Positions 1 to 6,676 of a stretch of 7,849 nt of DNA are shown in pieces. Made by a program: the position numbers and the translations under genes. How positions within the stretch are numbered: the stretch's first letter is position 1; each line of letters starts with the position of its first letter. The stretch is taken from positions 1 through 7,849 of the forward strand of contig URJU01000100.1 of assembly GCA_900548315.1 (NCBI GenBank), in the 5' to 3' direction. Source of the stretch: an uncultured Coprococcus sp. (GTDB taxonomy: Bacteria; Bacillota; Clostridia; Lachnospirales; Lachnospiraceae). The notes beneath the pieces are model-generated. The model did not search any database and was not told the origin of the DNA. It saw only the letters and a list, made by a program, of their open reading frames with translations.

Positions 1-1
1 G

Positions 2-610
2 GAGGAGGGCGCGTTTACCTCCCGTGCGCAGTTGAAAAAGGTCAAGGGCCTTGGCCCCAAGGCATTTGAACAGTGCGCAGGCTTCATGAGGATTAGTGAC
101 GGAAAGAATCCGCTTGATGCGACATCCGTCCATCCGGAAAGTTACGATATAGCCACCGCTCTTCTGGAACACCTCGGCTACAGCTCAGATGACATCTCAA
201 AGGGCAACCTTAAGGAGCTTTCCAAAGCCGCAGGCAATGTCAAGAAACTTGCTGAAGAGCTGGGAACAGGAATCCTCACTCTCACAGACATTATCAAGGA
301 GCTTGAAAAACCCGCCAGAGATCCGCGTGAAGAGATGCCTAAACCTATCTTGAGGGGCGATGTACTCGAGATGAAAGATCTCACCGAGGGAATGATCCTC
401 AAGGGAACCGTCAGAAACGTTATTGATTTCGGCGCATTTGTGGATATCGGAGTGCATCAGGACGGACTTGTACATATCTCTGAGATGTCCAACAAATTTA
501 TCAAGCACCCTCTCGATGTCGTGAGTGTTGGAGATATAGTTCAGGTCAAAGTCATCGGCATTGATCTGAACAAAAAGCGTATACAGTTATCTATGAAAGG
601 AATAAATTAA
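2..610 (+). CDS. tex: Tex-family transcription accessory / RNA-binding protein, C-terminal part (5' truncated by window edge)
   Basis: The reading frame is open from the first bases of the window to a TAA at 608-610, so only the C-terminal ~202 residues are visible (family members are usually ~700-780 aa). The fragment opens with SRAQLKKVKGLGPKAFEQCAGF, the hallmark helix-hairpin-helix of Tex/YdcI proteins. A short helical stretch with VHPESYDIA follows, and then an S1 RNA-binding domain at about residues 130-200 of the fragment (key pieces GTVRNVIDFGAFVDIG, DGLVHISEMS, KRIQLSMKG). Tex is a cytoplasmic nucleic-acid-binding protein linked to transcription and RNA metabolism. The protein ends right after the S1 domain, without the tail some relatives have. 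No terminator is evident before the cotJ genes. The 5-bp inverted repeat AGCTG/CAGCT at 610-625 has no T-run after it, so readthrough into cotJ is possible. Confidence 0.95.
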   Translation, partial: EEGAFTSRAQLKKVKGLGPKAFEQCAGFMRISDGKNPLDATSVHPESYDIATALLEHLGYSSDDISKGNLKELSKAAGNVKKLAEELGTGILTLTDIIKELEKPARDPREEMPKPILRGDVLEMKDLTEGMILKGTVRNVIDFGAFVDIGVHQDGLVHISEMSNKFIKHPLDVVSVGDIVQVKVIGIDLNKKRIQLSMKGIN

Positions 611-615
611 GCTGT

Positions 616-643
616 CACACCAGCTCTCCCACAGCATACTCTA
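616..643 (+). promoter_or_regulatory. Possible sporulation (sigma-E/sigma-K type) promoter for cotJABC
   Basis: CATACTCTA at 635-643 fits the mother-cell sigma-K -10 pattern CATAnnnTA exactly and the sigma-E -10 (CATACAnT) with one mismatch. The upstream match is weak: a cAC at 616-618 sits roughly one spacer away, and there is no clear sigma-E -35 (ATA-type). cotJ of Bacillus subtilis is under mother-cell sigma-E control, which gives this element prior support. A start point near 650 would leave ~20 nt of leader carrying the GGAGG before the GTG at 673. The assignment rests mainly on the -10 and the context. Confidence 0.35.
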
Positions 644-661
644 TACAGAGAATGTTATATC

Positions 662-675
662 TGGAGGCTTTTGTG
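662..675 (+). promoter_or_regulatory. Ribosome binding site and GTG that decide the cotJA start
   Basis: TGGAGG (662-667) is followed after five bases (CTTTT) by an in-frame GTG at 673. The in-frame ATG at 652 has no purine-rich site in front of it and would lie only a base or two from the transcription start implied by the CATACTCTA element. GTG 673 is therefore the better start. Confidence 0.7.
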
Positions 676-954
676 GAAGCAAACAGAAACTGCAGCCGTG
701 GCAGCCAGGGACGCTGCTATTACAACAACCAGGGCACCACGGTCAAATACACCAATCAGGCTGGCGGATGCCGCCCTGCAAAAGATGAACAAAAAACATG
801 CCCGGAGGATTCAAGAAGACGTCCTGTGGGCATGACTTATATTCCGGAACAACCATTCGAAAATCTCTATGACGCCAAGTGCGGTCTTCAGGAAGGCACC
901 ATGTTTAAGGATCTCAATCTCATATTCTGCGGCATAAGGGGGAAACAGTCATGA
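673..954 (+). CDS. cotJA: Spore coat-associated protein CotJA
   Basis: 93 residues from the GTG at 673 (100 if the upstream ATG at 652 were used). The C-terminal third (about residues 52-88: VGMTYIPEQPFENLYDAKCG, then EGTMFKDLNLIF) is the CotJA signature, with the Y-[IV]-P-x-Q, LY and GT-[MI]-F-x-x-L-x-L pieces in order. CotJA belongs to the inner spore coat and acts with CotJB and CotJC. The N-terminal ~50 residues are polar, low in hydrophobic residues and rich in G/N/Q/R, and they carry four of the protein's six cysteines (C7, C15, C33, C43; the others are C70 and C86). This suggests disulfide cross-linking in the coat (inference). The stop overlaps the cotJB start (ATGA, 951-954), so the two are translationally coupled. 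The first cotJ gene directly follows tex. Confidence 0.85.
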   Translation: MEANRNCSRGSQGRCYYNNQGTTVKYTNQAGGCRPAKDEQKTCPEDSRRRPVGMTYIPEQPFENLYDAKCGLQEGTMFKDLNLIFCGIRGKQS

Positions 955-1214
955 ACAAAATGAACAAGAAACAGCTCATGCGTTTTATAACAGAAGTATC
1001 TTTTGCCATGGACGACATCGCCCTCTACCTTGATCTGCACCCATCATGCAAACACGCACTATCCAGCTATGAAAACTACCAGAGCATGAGGCAGCAGGCT
1101 GTGAAGGATTACATCAGTCTGTATGGTCCGCTCAACAAATATCAGGTAAACGATGACAATTATTTCACATGGGTTAACGACCCATGGCCATGGGAAAGGG
1201 AGGGTAACTGCTGA
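951..1214 (+). CDS. cotJB: Spore coat protein CotJB
   Basis: 87 residues, the usual CotJB size. The whole protein matches the family pattern: LMRFITEVSFAMDDIALYLD near residues 9-28, HP at 30-31, ALSSYENYQ, then YGPLNKY and a tryptophan-rich C-terminus (FTWVNDPWPWE, about residues 73-83). It is a small soluble helical protein that assembles in the inner coat with CotJA and the catalase-like CotJC. It starts within the cotJA stop codon behind AGGGGG (937-942), and its TGA shares one base with the cotJC ATG (TGATG, 1212-1216). The three genes are therefore read as one coupled unit. Confidence 0.93.
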   Translation: MNKMNKKQLMRFITEVSFAMDDIALYLDLHPSCKHALSSYENYQSMRQQAVKDYISLYGPLNKYQVNDDNYFTWVNDPWPWEREGNC

Positions 1215-1837
1215 TGTGGATTTATGAAAAAAGACTACAGTTTCCTGTTAATATAAAGGAGACAAATGCAAAACTTGCCCAGGATATAATCAGTCAGTAC
1301 GGTGGTCCTGACGGCGAGTTGAGTGCATCCATGAGATATCTCTCGCAAAGATATTCAATGACCGACAACAAAGTCAAGGCTGCACTCACCGACATCGGTA
1401 CTGAGGAACTCGGCCACTTGGAGATGATCGGATCCATCATACACCAGCTCACACGGGATTTGAGCATGGAAGAGATAAAGGCATCTGGCTTTGATAAATA
1501 CTACATTGATCACACTATAGGCATCTGGCCTCAGGCCGCAGGCGGTATTCCATTCAATGCATGTGAATTTCAGTGCAAAGGGGATCCTATAACGGACCTC
1601 TTTGAGGACATGGCTGCTGAACAGAAAGCGCGCTCTACCTACGACAACATCCTCCGGCTCTGCAAAGATCACCCGGATGTTGCTGAGCCGATAAAATTTC
1701 TTAGAGAACGTGAGATTGTTCATTTTCAGCGTTTTGGTGAGTGTCTGGAAACCGTGAAGGATAATCTTGATTTCAAGAATTTCTATGCCTTCAATCCCTC
1801 ATTCGACACTAAGGCTCCATGTCTGAAGAACAGTTGA
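1214..1837 (+). CDS. cotJC: Spore coat protein CotJC, manganese catalase family
   Basis: 207 residues, slightly longer than the ~190 typical of CotJC. It is a ferritin-like four-helix-bundle protein of the manganese catalase family. The expected dinuclear metal ligands can be placed: E35 (GGPDGELSASMRYLS), E65 and H68 (TEELGHLEMIG), E136 (AAEQKAR), and E167/H170 (EREIVHFQRF). All are present, so catalase or peroxide-protective activity in the spore coat is plausible. Family knowledge places CotJC in the coat layer with CotJA/CotJB; activity in vivo is inferred. The start follows AAAGGGAGGG (1195-1204) with nine bases of spacing. The extra C-terminal tail (about residues 185-207) is polar and ends in KNS. 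The -35 box of the next gene overlaps its stop codon. Confidence 0.93.
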   Translation: MWIYEKRLQFPVNIKETNAKLAQDIISQYGGPDGELSASMRYLSQRYSMTDNKVKAALTDIGTEELGHLEMIGSIIHQLTRDLSMEEIKASGFDKYYIDHTIGIWPQAAGGIPFNACEFQCKGDPITDLFEDMAAEQKARSTYDNILRLCKDHPDVAEPIKFLREREIVHFQRFGECLETVKDNLDFKNFYAFNPSFDTKAPCLKNS

Positions 1838-1862
1838 AATAATACCCGATCAGTGCTAAAAT
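1834..1862 (+). promoter_or_regulatory. Sigma-A type promoter with extended -10 for the EamA transporter gene
   Basis: TTGAAA (1834-1839), 17 bp, then TAAAAT (1857-1862) preceded by TGC (1854-1856), an extended -10. Transcription would begin near 1869, leaving a ~24 nt leader that holds AAGGAG (1880-1885). The -35 overlaps the cotJC TGA at 1835-1837. The transporter therefore has its own vegetative promoter distinct from the sporulation operon before it. Confidence 0.7.
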
Positions 1863-1892
1863 AGTGGCACTTTTACTAGAAGGAGTAATGCT

Positions 1893-2840
1893 ATGGCTAA
1901 TACACAAACTACTCATTCACAAAAATTCGGAATTATACTGGTGCTTTCATGCGGAATCATGTGGGGAATCAGCGGAGTTCTGGGACAATACATCTTTCAG
2001 GCATCTGATGTGAATTCAATCCAGTTATCCATTATTCGCCAGTTTATATCCGGTATAGTATTGCTCTTTATCTCTGCACTAAAAAAAGATAAAAAGGCTT
2101 TGTCCATATGGTCAAAGCCTAAAAGTGTTATCTCTCTGATTTTTTTCTCCCTCACAGGAGTGATGGGCGTACAATTCACCTACTTTGCCTCAATCGAGCA
2201 TTCGAATGCAGCAACAGGCACAGTCATCCAGTTTACATATATCATTATGATTTTGCTTTACACTGCTATATTCATGCATAAAAAACCGCAAAATTACGAA
2301 GTCATATCTGTAATATGCGCATTTGCCGGAATTTTTCTGATTGCAACACACGGCAAACTTAATTCTCTTGCTATATCATTTCCAGATCTTTTTTGGGGGC
2401 TTATATCAGCCGTTTGTTTTACTATATATTGTCTTTATCCACAGAAATTATACAATTCGTATGGGCTTGTCAACGTTATAGGATGGGCTTCTCTATTCGC
2501 TTCCATCATCCTGTTACTTGTAACCAGGACATTCACCTTCCCTCATATGAACATACAGATACTCACAGCTTCCCTTGCTGTTGCTATTGTCGGCTCACTC
2601 ATTCCATTTACTATATACGGCATAGGAATCGGTATACTTGGCAGTGTCAAAGCGAGCCTGTTTGTCACAGTTGAACCTGTCACGAGTGCTCTTCTGACAT
2701 GGCTGGTTCTCGGTACAAAATTTTCCGGGATGGATCTGGCTGGCTTTCTGCTTATACTCGGTTCAATTCAAATGGTAGCCATTCAAACATTTAGGAATGA
2801 AAAAAACATCATACAGGCGGAGCAAACTAGGTTGCCTTAA
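1893..2840 (+). CDS. EamA/DMT-superfamily transporter (ten-helix, RhaT/EamA type)
   Basis: 315 residues, the usual length for a two-repeat drug/metabolite transporter. It is almost wholly hydrophobic with about ten predicted membrane helices. The first EamA repeat spans roughly residues 12-150, with GIMWGISGVLGQYIF near the start, FIS...LLF and the GVMGVQFTYFASIEHSNAAT segment. The second covers about 165-300 (FWGLISAVCFTIYCLYPQKL ... EPVTSALLTWLVLG ... AGFLLILGSIQMV), including the family's E-P-[VL] helix. It sits in the cytoplasmic membrane. The substrate cannot be told from sequence; amino-acid, purine or other metabolite efflux are family options. AAGGAG lies seven bases before the ATG. 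An overlapping ATG at 1888 is out of frame. It is convergent with the next gene, with only 16 bases between, and no terminator is visible there. Confidence 0.9.
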   Translation: MANTQTTHSQKFGIILVLSCGIMWGISGVLGQYIFQASDVNSIQLSIIRQFISGIVLLFISALKKDKKALSIWSKPKSVISLIFFSLTGVMGVQFTYFASIEHSNAATGTVIQFTYIIMILLYTAIFMHKKPQNYEVISVICAFAGIFLIATHGKLNSLAISFPDLFWGLISAVCFTIYCLYPQKLYNSYGLVNVIGWASLFASIILLLVTRTFTFPHMNIQILTASLAVAIVGSLIPFTIYGIGIGILGSVKASLFVTVEPVTSALLTWLVLGTKFSGMDLAGFLLILGSIQMVAIQTFRNEKNIIQAEQTRLP

Positions 2841-2856
2841 GCCCCAATTACAATCT

Positions 2857-4671
2857 TCATTCACAGATCACGTCCAACGCAGATTTCATGAGCCGGAGCT
2901 TTCGTAGTTTCACATCCAGTTTTTTCTCCCTGTCATTCATGCTTTCATACATATTTCTTCTGCGTCCATCAAGCATCTGCAGCTCTGTCCTTTTTTTGTG
3001 AATTGCATCACGGTCTGCACACAAGGCATTTAAACATGTCTGATTATGTTCAAGTTCATCATGTAATCTGGCTCTGTCGCCTTTTTTTATTATCCCCCAG
3101 TATTTAGCAACTACATATCCCGCACAATAAAACGCTCCAATGACCAGCATCATAAATATTAAGATATACAACAATCTGCCATTAGGAAACATATCTCCTG
3201 TCTTTTTCAGTGTGGCAGACAATAATATTATTGACAAGATTCCCATTGTCATCATAGGTATAACTGTGGCTCTGATTCCCATAAGGATCCATTCTCTTCG
3301 GTATTTTCGAGGCAGCTCTTCTGCTCTTTTTCTAAGTGTTGTGATCTCCAGCTCCATCGCCCTTTCTTTTGCCCATACCATATTGAGTTGTTCTAAAACA
3401 TCGGGACTGACTGTATAATCATTTCTAATTTCAATATATTCCTTAATATCGCTTTGATTTTCATAGGCTTGATATTCTATTTCCAACAAGTTCTTTACCT
3501 GCCTTTTCATTTCGCGAAATATATCATTTCCCATTCTCTTATTATTTTTAGAATAGAGCATAGACATATCTATCATCATATCCACAGCCAGTTTGGCTCC
3601 ACTGCTGCGATCTATATCTGAATCGTTCAACTTCTCCAGCATTTTCCCAAATTCCGTGTTTCTATTAGATCTTATATACTCACTATAATCCGTCCTCTCG
3701 AATCGCTCTCCGTCCAATGCCAGAATTCGATATCCCGCCAGCATTCCCGAGATATCAAAGCTTTTCTCACAACCTCCATCGCGCACTATATTTATGGTAT
3801 ATATATTGCCATCGCCCTCCACATAAAGAAGCCTCGCTATGGCCTCGCCGAGTTCACTGTCCTTTGTATGGTTATCCACATGATAATTAATCTGCTTATA
3901 TTCCCTTACCGCCACCGGCACAAACTCCGTCCTCAATCCATCTGATCCGATCTCTCCACATATATACCCATGCGGACCGGTGGATTTCGCAGATACGGAC
4001 TCAGGGCTGCCAGGATAATAAGCCTTGCCAGGTATTTCCACCGAATATTTCTGTCGTCCCCCCATAGCTATATAGTCAAAACCGCTGTCACGCAGACCAT
4101 TCCAATCAATCGGCATCCTATGTCTGCCACCGCCACAAGCCACAAGCACATTGTGCACAGCACCGTCATCTGGATACGTTTCATCAATAGCATGCGCATC
4201 CATCCTGCCATCAAAATAGCTCACCCCATACACGTCCATGTTCTTCTCAGGAAAATGCAGATGATCCATCGCCATCGTTGCCTGTTCATCCCTAAAAACC
4301 GTCATGTTCTCCGATGGGTTCTCAGTAAACAGTGGGGTTCCAAGCACGTACACCCGAGATGAAAATCTATATGTCATCAGGGGCGTCTCACCACCAAGGT
4401 TATCACAAAATCCAGCAGAATATATGACCTCAGTGCTCTTTAACCTGCCTAGCACTTCGTCCAGCCACGAAAGTTCTTCCACAGATGGCTGATGATCAAA
4501 CAAATTTCCCGATATGAACATAAAATCCACATCCGTGCGATCCGCGCGATCTATTATTTTTTCAAATGTTCCATATATCTCTTTTTTTCTTTCATCCGCC
4601 CAGGGCATGTCACTGTCCACATTTGTTCCCAGGAGCACATCAGATATATGTATAAATCTTATCTTTTTCAT
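2857..4671 (-). CDS. SbcD/YhaO-like metallophosphoesterase-fold protein, apparently catalytically dead and membrane-anchored
   Basis: 604 residues from the ATG at 4671 (upstream in-frame ATG 4719 lacks a ribosome site; here MKKIRFIHISD is the normal family N-terminus and GGAGGT lies just before it). Residues 1-260 follow the calcineurin-like phosphoesterase fold of SbcD/Mre11/YhaO: IRFIHISDVLLG, FMFISGNLFD, VIYSAGFCD, VLVACGGG, GFDYIAMGGRQ, and a cap-like region to ~330. The canonical metal ligands are nearly all changed: DxH is D11-V-L13, GD is G55-N56, GNHD is G87-F-C-D90, the later H is C179, and GHxH is G204-G-R-Q207. Residues ~335-375 still resemble the C-terminal part of such proteins. 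A charged helical region (~380-460), two membrane helices (~462-488 and ~500-524) and a charged, probably coiled helix (~530-600) follow. No SbcC/YhaN ATPase is adjacent. The role is unknown; nuclease activity is unlikely. Confidence 0.8.
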   Translation of the reverse strand: MKKIRFIHISDVLLGTNVDSDMPWADERKKEIYGTFEKIIDRADRTDVDFMFISGNLFDHQPSVEELSWLDEVLGRLKSTEVIYSAGFCDNLGGETPLMTYRFSSRVYVLGTPLFTENPSENMTVFRDEQATMAMDHLHFPEKNMDVYGVSYFDGRMDAHAIDETYPDDGAVHNVLVACGGGRHRMPIDWNGLRDSGFDYIAMGGRQKYSVEIPGKAYYPGSPESVSAKSTGPHGYICGEIGSDGLRTEFVPVAVREYKQINYHVDNHTKDSELGEAIARLLYVEGDGNIYTINIVRDGGCEKSFDISGMLAGYRILALDGERFERTDYSEYIRSNRNTEFGKMLEKLNDSDIDRSSGAKLAVDMMIDMSMLYSKNNKRMGNDIFREMKRQVKNLLEIEYQAYENQSDIKEYIEIRNDYTVSPDVLEQLNMVWAKERAMELEITTLRKRAEELPRKYRREWILMGIRATVIPMMTMGILSIILLSATLKKTGDMFPNGRLLYILIFMMLVIGAFYCAGYVVAKYWGIIKKGDRARLHDELEHNQTCLNALCADRDAIHKKRTELQMLDGRRRNMYESMNDREKKLDVKLRKLRLMKSALDVICE

Positions 4672-4685
4672 TGACCTCCACCTTC

Positions 4686-4711
4686 GGCACCACTCACTGC
4701 AACGTGATGCC
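4686..4711 (-). other. Leader hairpin just upstream of the phosphoesterase-like gene
   Basis: On the minus strand GGCATCAC and GTGGTGCC form an 8-bp stem (one G-U pair) with a ten-base loop. It ends a few bases before the purine-rich ribosome site (GAAGGTGGAGG). It lies inside the predicted 5' leader and could slow initiation. There is no T-run, so it is not a terminator. Chance formation is possible. Confidence 0.35.
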
Positions 4712-4728
4712 ACAGTCATCTTTTTTTC

Positions 4729-4757
4729 ATGATAACACAGTTGCCTTATATTATCAC
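4729..4757 (-). promoter_or_regulatory. Possible promoter of the phosphoesterase-like gene
   Basis: On the minus strand GTGATA (4757-4752), 17 bp, then TATCAT (4734-4729) preceded by TGT, giving an extended -10. The -35 is poor (4 of 6). Start point near 4722, leader ~50 nt containing the hairpin at 4686-4711. It is divergent from the strong pyrG promoter ~85 bp away. The 239-bp gap between the two genes holds nothing else I can identify. Confidence 0.35.
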
Positions 4758-4840
4758 GTATTTGCCTTTAAAAACATTTGATTCATTTGCCCGCGCATTA
4801 TTTTATCAAGTTTGCTTTCTTTTTAACTTGTTTTTCTCAA

Positions 4841-4869
4841 TTGACTTTTGAATATAGCTTGCATATAAT
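4841..4869 (+). promoter_or_regulatory. Near-consensus sigma-A promoter of pyrG
   Basis: TTGACT (4841-4846), exactly 17 bp, TATAAT (4864-4869). The expected start is near 4876, giving a ~35-nt leader that runs straight into the ribosome site. There is no run of G at the start point and no hairpin in the leader. The CTP-sensitive reiterative-transcription attenuator known for Bacillus subtilis pyrG is therefore not present here in its usual form. Confidence 0.85.
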
Positions 4870-4910
4870 ATGTTAATGTAGTTTTTGAAGTTTTTATGGA
4901 GGATAAAATT

Positions 4911-6527
4911 ATGGCAGTCAAGTATGTGTTTGTCACTGGTGGTGTTGTGTCTGGACTCGGTAAAGGTATCACTGCTGCATCCCTTGGTCGTCTTCTCAAA
5001 ATGAGAGGCTACAAGGTAACCAGTCAGAAATTCGATCCGTATATCAACATCGATCCCGGAACAATGAACCCTATCCAGCATGGAGAGGTGTTTGTAACGG
5101 ACGATGGAGCCGAGACAGATCTGGATCTCGGACACTATGAGCGTTTTATTGATGAGAGTCTCAACAAGAATTCAAATGTAACGACAGGAAAAGTTTACTG
5201 GAGTATTCTTCAAAAGGAGAGACACGGTGATTTCGGTGGACACACCGTTCAGGTCGTTCCTCATATCACCAACGAGATCAAAGACAGATTCTACAGGAAT
5301 CCTGACGCAAAGGACACAGAAGTTGCCATTATCGAAATAGGCGGCACTGTCGGTGATATCGAAAGTCAGCCTTTCCTTGAGGCGATCAGACAGTTTCAGC
5401 ATGAGGTTGGACCTAAAAACTGTATCATGATCCACGTAACCCTCATCCCTTATCTCCGCGCATCAGGCGAAATCAAGACAAAGCCTACCCAGGCAAGTGT
5501 AAAGAACCTGCAGGGAATGGGAATACAGCCCGACATACTTGTGTGTCGTTCTGATCTTCCTCTCGATCAGGGTATAAAGGACAAAATCGCTCTGTTCTGC
5601 AATGTTCCAAGCAGGAATGTCATCCAAAATCTTGACGTTGACGTATTGTACGAAGTACCTCTTGCCATGGAGAAGGAACACCTCGCCGATGTCGTCTGCG
5701 AGTGTCTCAACATGGAATGTCCTCCACCAGAGGAACATGCATGGCAGGAATGGACAGACATGATAGATGCATGGAAACATCCGACCACCTCAGTAAAAGT
5801 AGCTCTTGTCGGCAAATACGTGTCTCTCCACGATGCTTATATCTCTGTGGTTGAGGCGCTCAAGCATGCCGGTGTTGCCAACAGATCCGACGTGGAGATC
5901 AAGTGGATAGACTCTGAACTTGTCACAGAGGAAAACGTTTCAGATATGCTTGGCGATGTAGACGGAATACTTGTACCAGGCGGATTTGGCGACAGAGGTA
6001 TAGAAGGTATGATCACTGCCATCAACTATGCACGTACCAACAAAGTCCCATACCTTGGTCTTTGTCTCGGTATGCAGCTCACTATAGTTGAATTTGCAAG
6101 AAATGTACTTGGCTACTCGGATGCACACAGCTCTGAGTTCAATCCAAACTCTTTCCATCAGGTCATACACATCATGCCTAACCAGCACGATGTGACTGAT
6201 CTTGGAGGAACACTGAGACTTGGCTCTTATCCTTGTGTACTTGCAAAGGATTCAAAGTCATACCAGCTGTACGGAACAGAATACATACATGAGCGTCACA
6301 GACACAGATATGAAGTCAACAACGACTACAGGCAGGCACTTTCAGACAACGGTATGGAACTTGTCGGACTTTCACCTGACGGACACATAGTAGAGATGGT
6401 TGAGATTCCTGATCACCCATGGTTTATCGGAACTCAGGCTCATCCAGAATTCAAGTCGAGACCAAACAAGCCACATCCTCTGTTCAAAGGATTTGTTGCA
6501 GCAGCCCTTGAGCATATGAACAAATAA
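4911..6527 (+). CDS. pyrG: CTP synthase (glutamine-hydrolysing)
   Basis: 538 residues, the normal length. The enzyme makes CTP from UTP, ATP and glutamine, the last step of de novo pyrimidine nucleotide synthesis, in the cytosol. The N-terminal synthetase domain (about 1-270) shows the nucleotide-binding loop GGVVSGLGKG (10-19), QKFDPYINIDPGTMNP (39-54), and EIGGTVGDIES (142-152). The C-terminal class-I glutamine amidotransferase domain (~295-535) has the oxyanion/PGGFG segment (356-360), the nucleophile C385 in LGLCLGMQ, and the H511/E513 pair in QAHPEF. The start is the ATG at 4911 with GGAGG (4898-4902) eight bases upstream. An in-frame ATG at 4896 overlaps the ribosome site and is unlikely. 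All catalytic residues are intact. It stands as a single-gene unit ending at the hairpin at 6552-6597. Confidence 0.98.
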   Translation: MAVKYVFVTGGVVSGLGKGITAASLGRLLKMRGYKVTSQKFDPYINIDPGTMNPIQHGEVFVTDDGAETDLDLGHYERFIDESLNKNSNVTTGKVYWSILQKERHGDFGGHTVQVVPHITNEIKDRFYRNPDAKDTEVAIIEIGGTVGDIESQPFLEAIRQFQHEVGPKNCIMIHVTLIPYLRASGEIKTKPTQASVKNLQGMGIQPDILVCRSDLPLDQGIKDKIALFCNVPSRNVIQNLDVDVLYEVPLAMEKEHLADVVCECLNMECPPPEEHAWQEWTDMIDAWKHPTTSVKVALVGKYVSLHDAYISVVEALKHAGVANRSDVEIKWIDSELVTEENVSDMLGDVDGILVPGGFGDRGIEGMITAINYARTNKVPYLGLCLGMQLTIVEFARNVLGYSDAHSSEFNPNSFHQVIHIMPNQHDVTDLGGTLRLGSYPCVLAKDSKSYQLYGTEYIHERHRHRYEVNNDYRQALSDNGMELVGLSPDGHIVEMVEIPDHPWFIGTQAHPEFKSRPNKPHPLFKGFVAAALEHMNK

Positions 6528-6551
6528 TTTTATCCATTACAAATACAAATT

Positions 6552-6597
6552 AAAAACCAGACAGTGCCACATCTTAATGTGTTCTGTCTGGTTTTTT
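6552..6597. terminator. Bidirectional intrinsic terminator between pyrG and the convergent HAD gene
   Basis: AAAAACCAGACAG (6552-6564) pairs with CTGTCTGG plus a T-run (6584-6597), at least 8 GC-containing pairs extended by A-T pairs. The interior CACAT-CTTA-ATGTG forms a second stem. T6592-6597 follows on the plus strand. On the minus strand the A-run 6552-6556 reads as T's after the same stem, so it can end both pyrG and the minus-strand HAD transcript (whose stop is 80 bases away). Confidence 0.9.
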
Positions 6598-6676
6598 ACG
6601 CATACTGCAAATAAGATTTTCCGGCTGCATGAGAACATATGACCGCCGCTATATCCGCGCCGGTCTGTAACACTTT

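Noticed and set aside
610..625. Inverted repeat AGCTG/CAGCT after tex as a terminator
   Set aside because: The stem is short and no T-run follows it.
1852..1874. Hairpin AGTGC/GCACT followed by TTT as a cotJ terminator
   Set aside because: Only five pairs with a ten-base loop and a three-to-four T tail. The same bases make a well-spaced promoter -10 for the next gene, which explains them better.
3970..4362. Open frame of 130 codons on the plus strand opposite the phosphoesterase gene
   Set aside because: No ribosome site, atypical composition (H/I/R-rich) and it lies wholly within the antisense of a convincing coding gene, so it is a frame shadow.
4672..4719. N-terminal extension of the phosphoesterase-like protein (ATG at 4719)
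   Set aside because: No ribosome site precedes it, the 16 extra residues (rich in C, R, W) do not resemble the family N-terminus, and GGAGGT lies directly before the ATG at 4671.
4806..5135. Minus-strand open frame of 109 codons covering the pyrG start and promoter
   Set aside because: It covers a strong promoter and the conserved pyrG N-terminus, shows no family features and has no ribosome site.
6641..6665. GACCG...CGGTC inverted repeat between the terminator and the HAD stop
   Set aside because: The stem is interrupted by a C-C mismatch and has no T-tract on either strand. The hairpin at 6552-6597 is a far better terminator.
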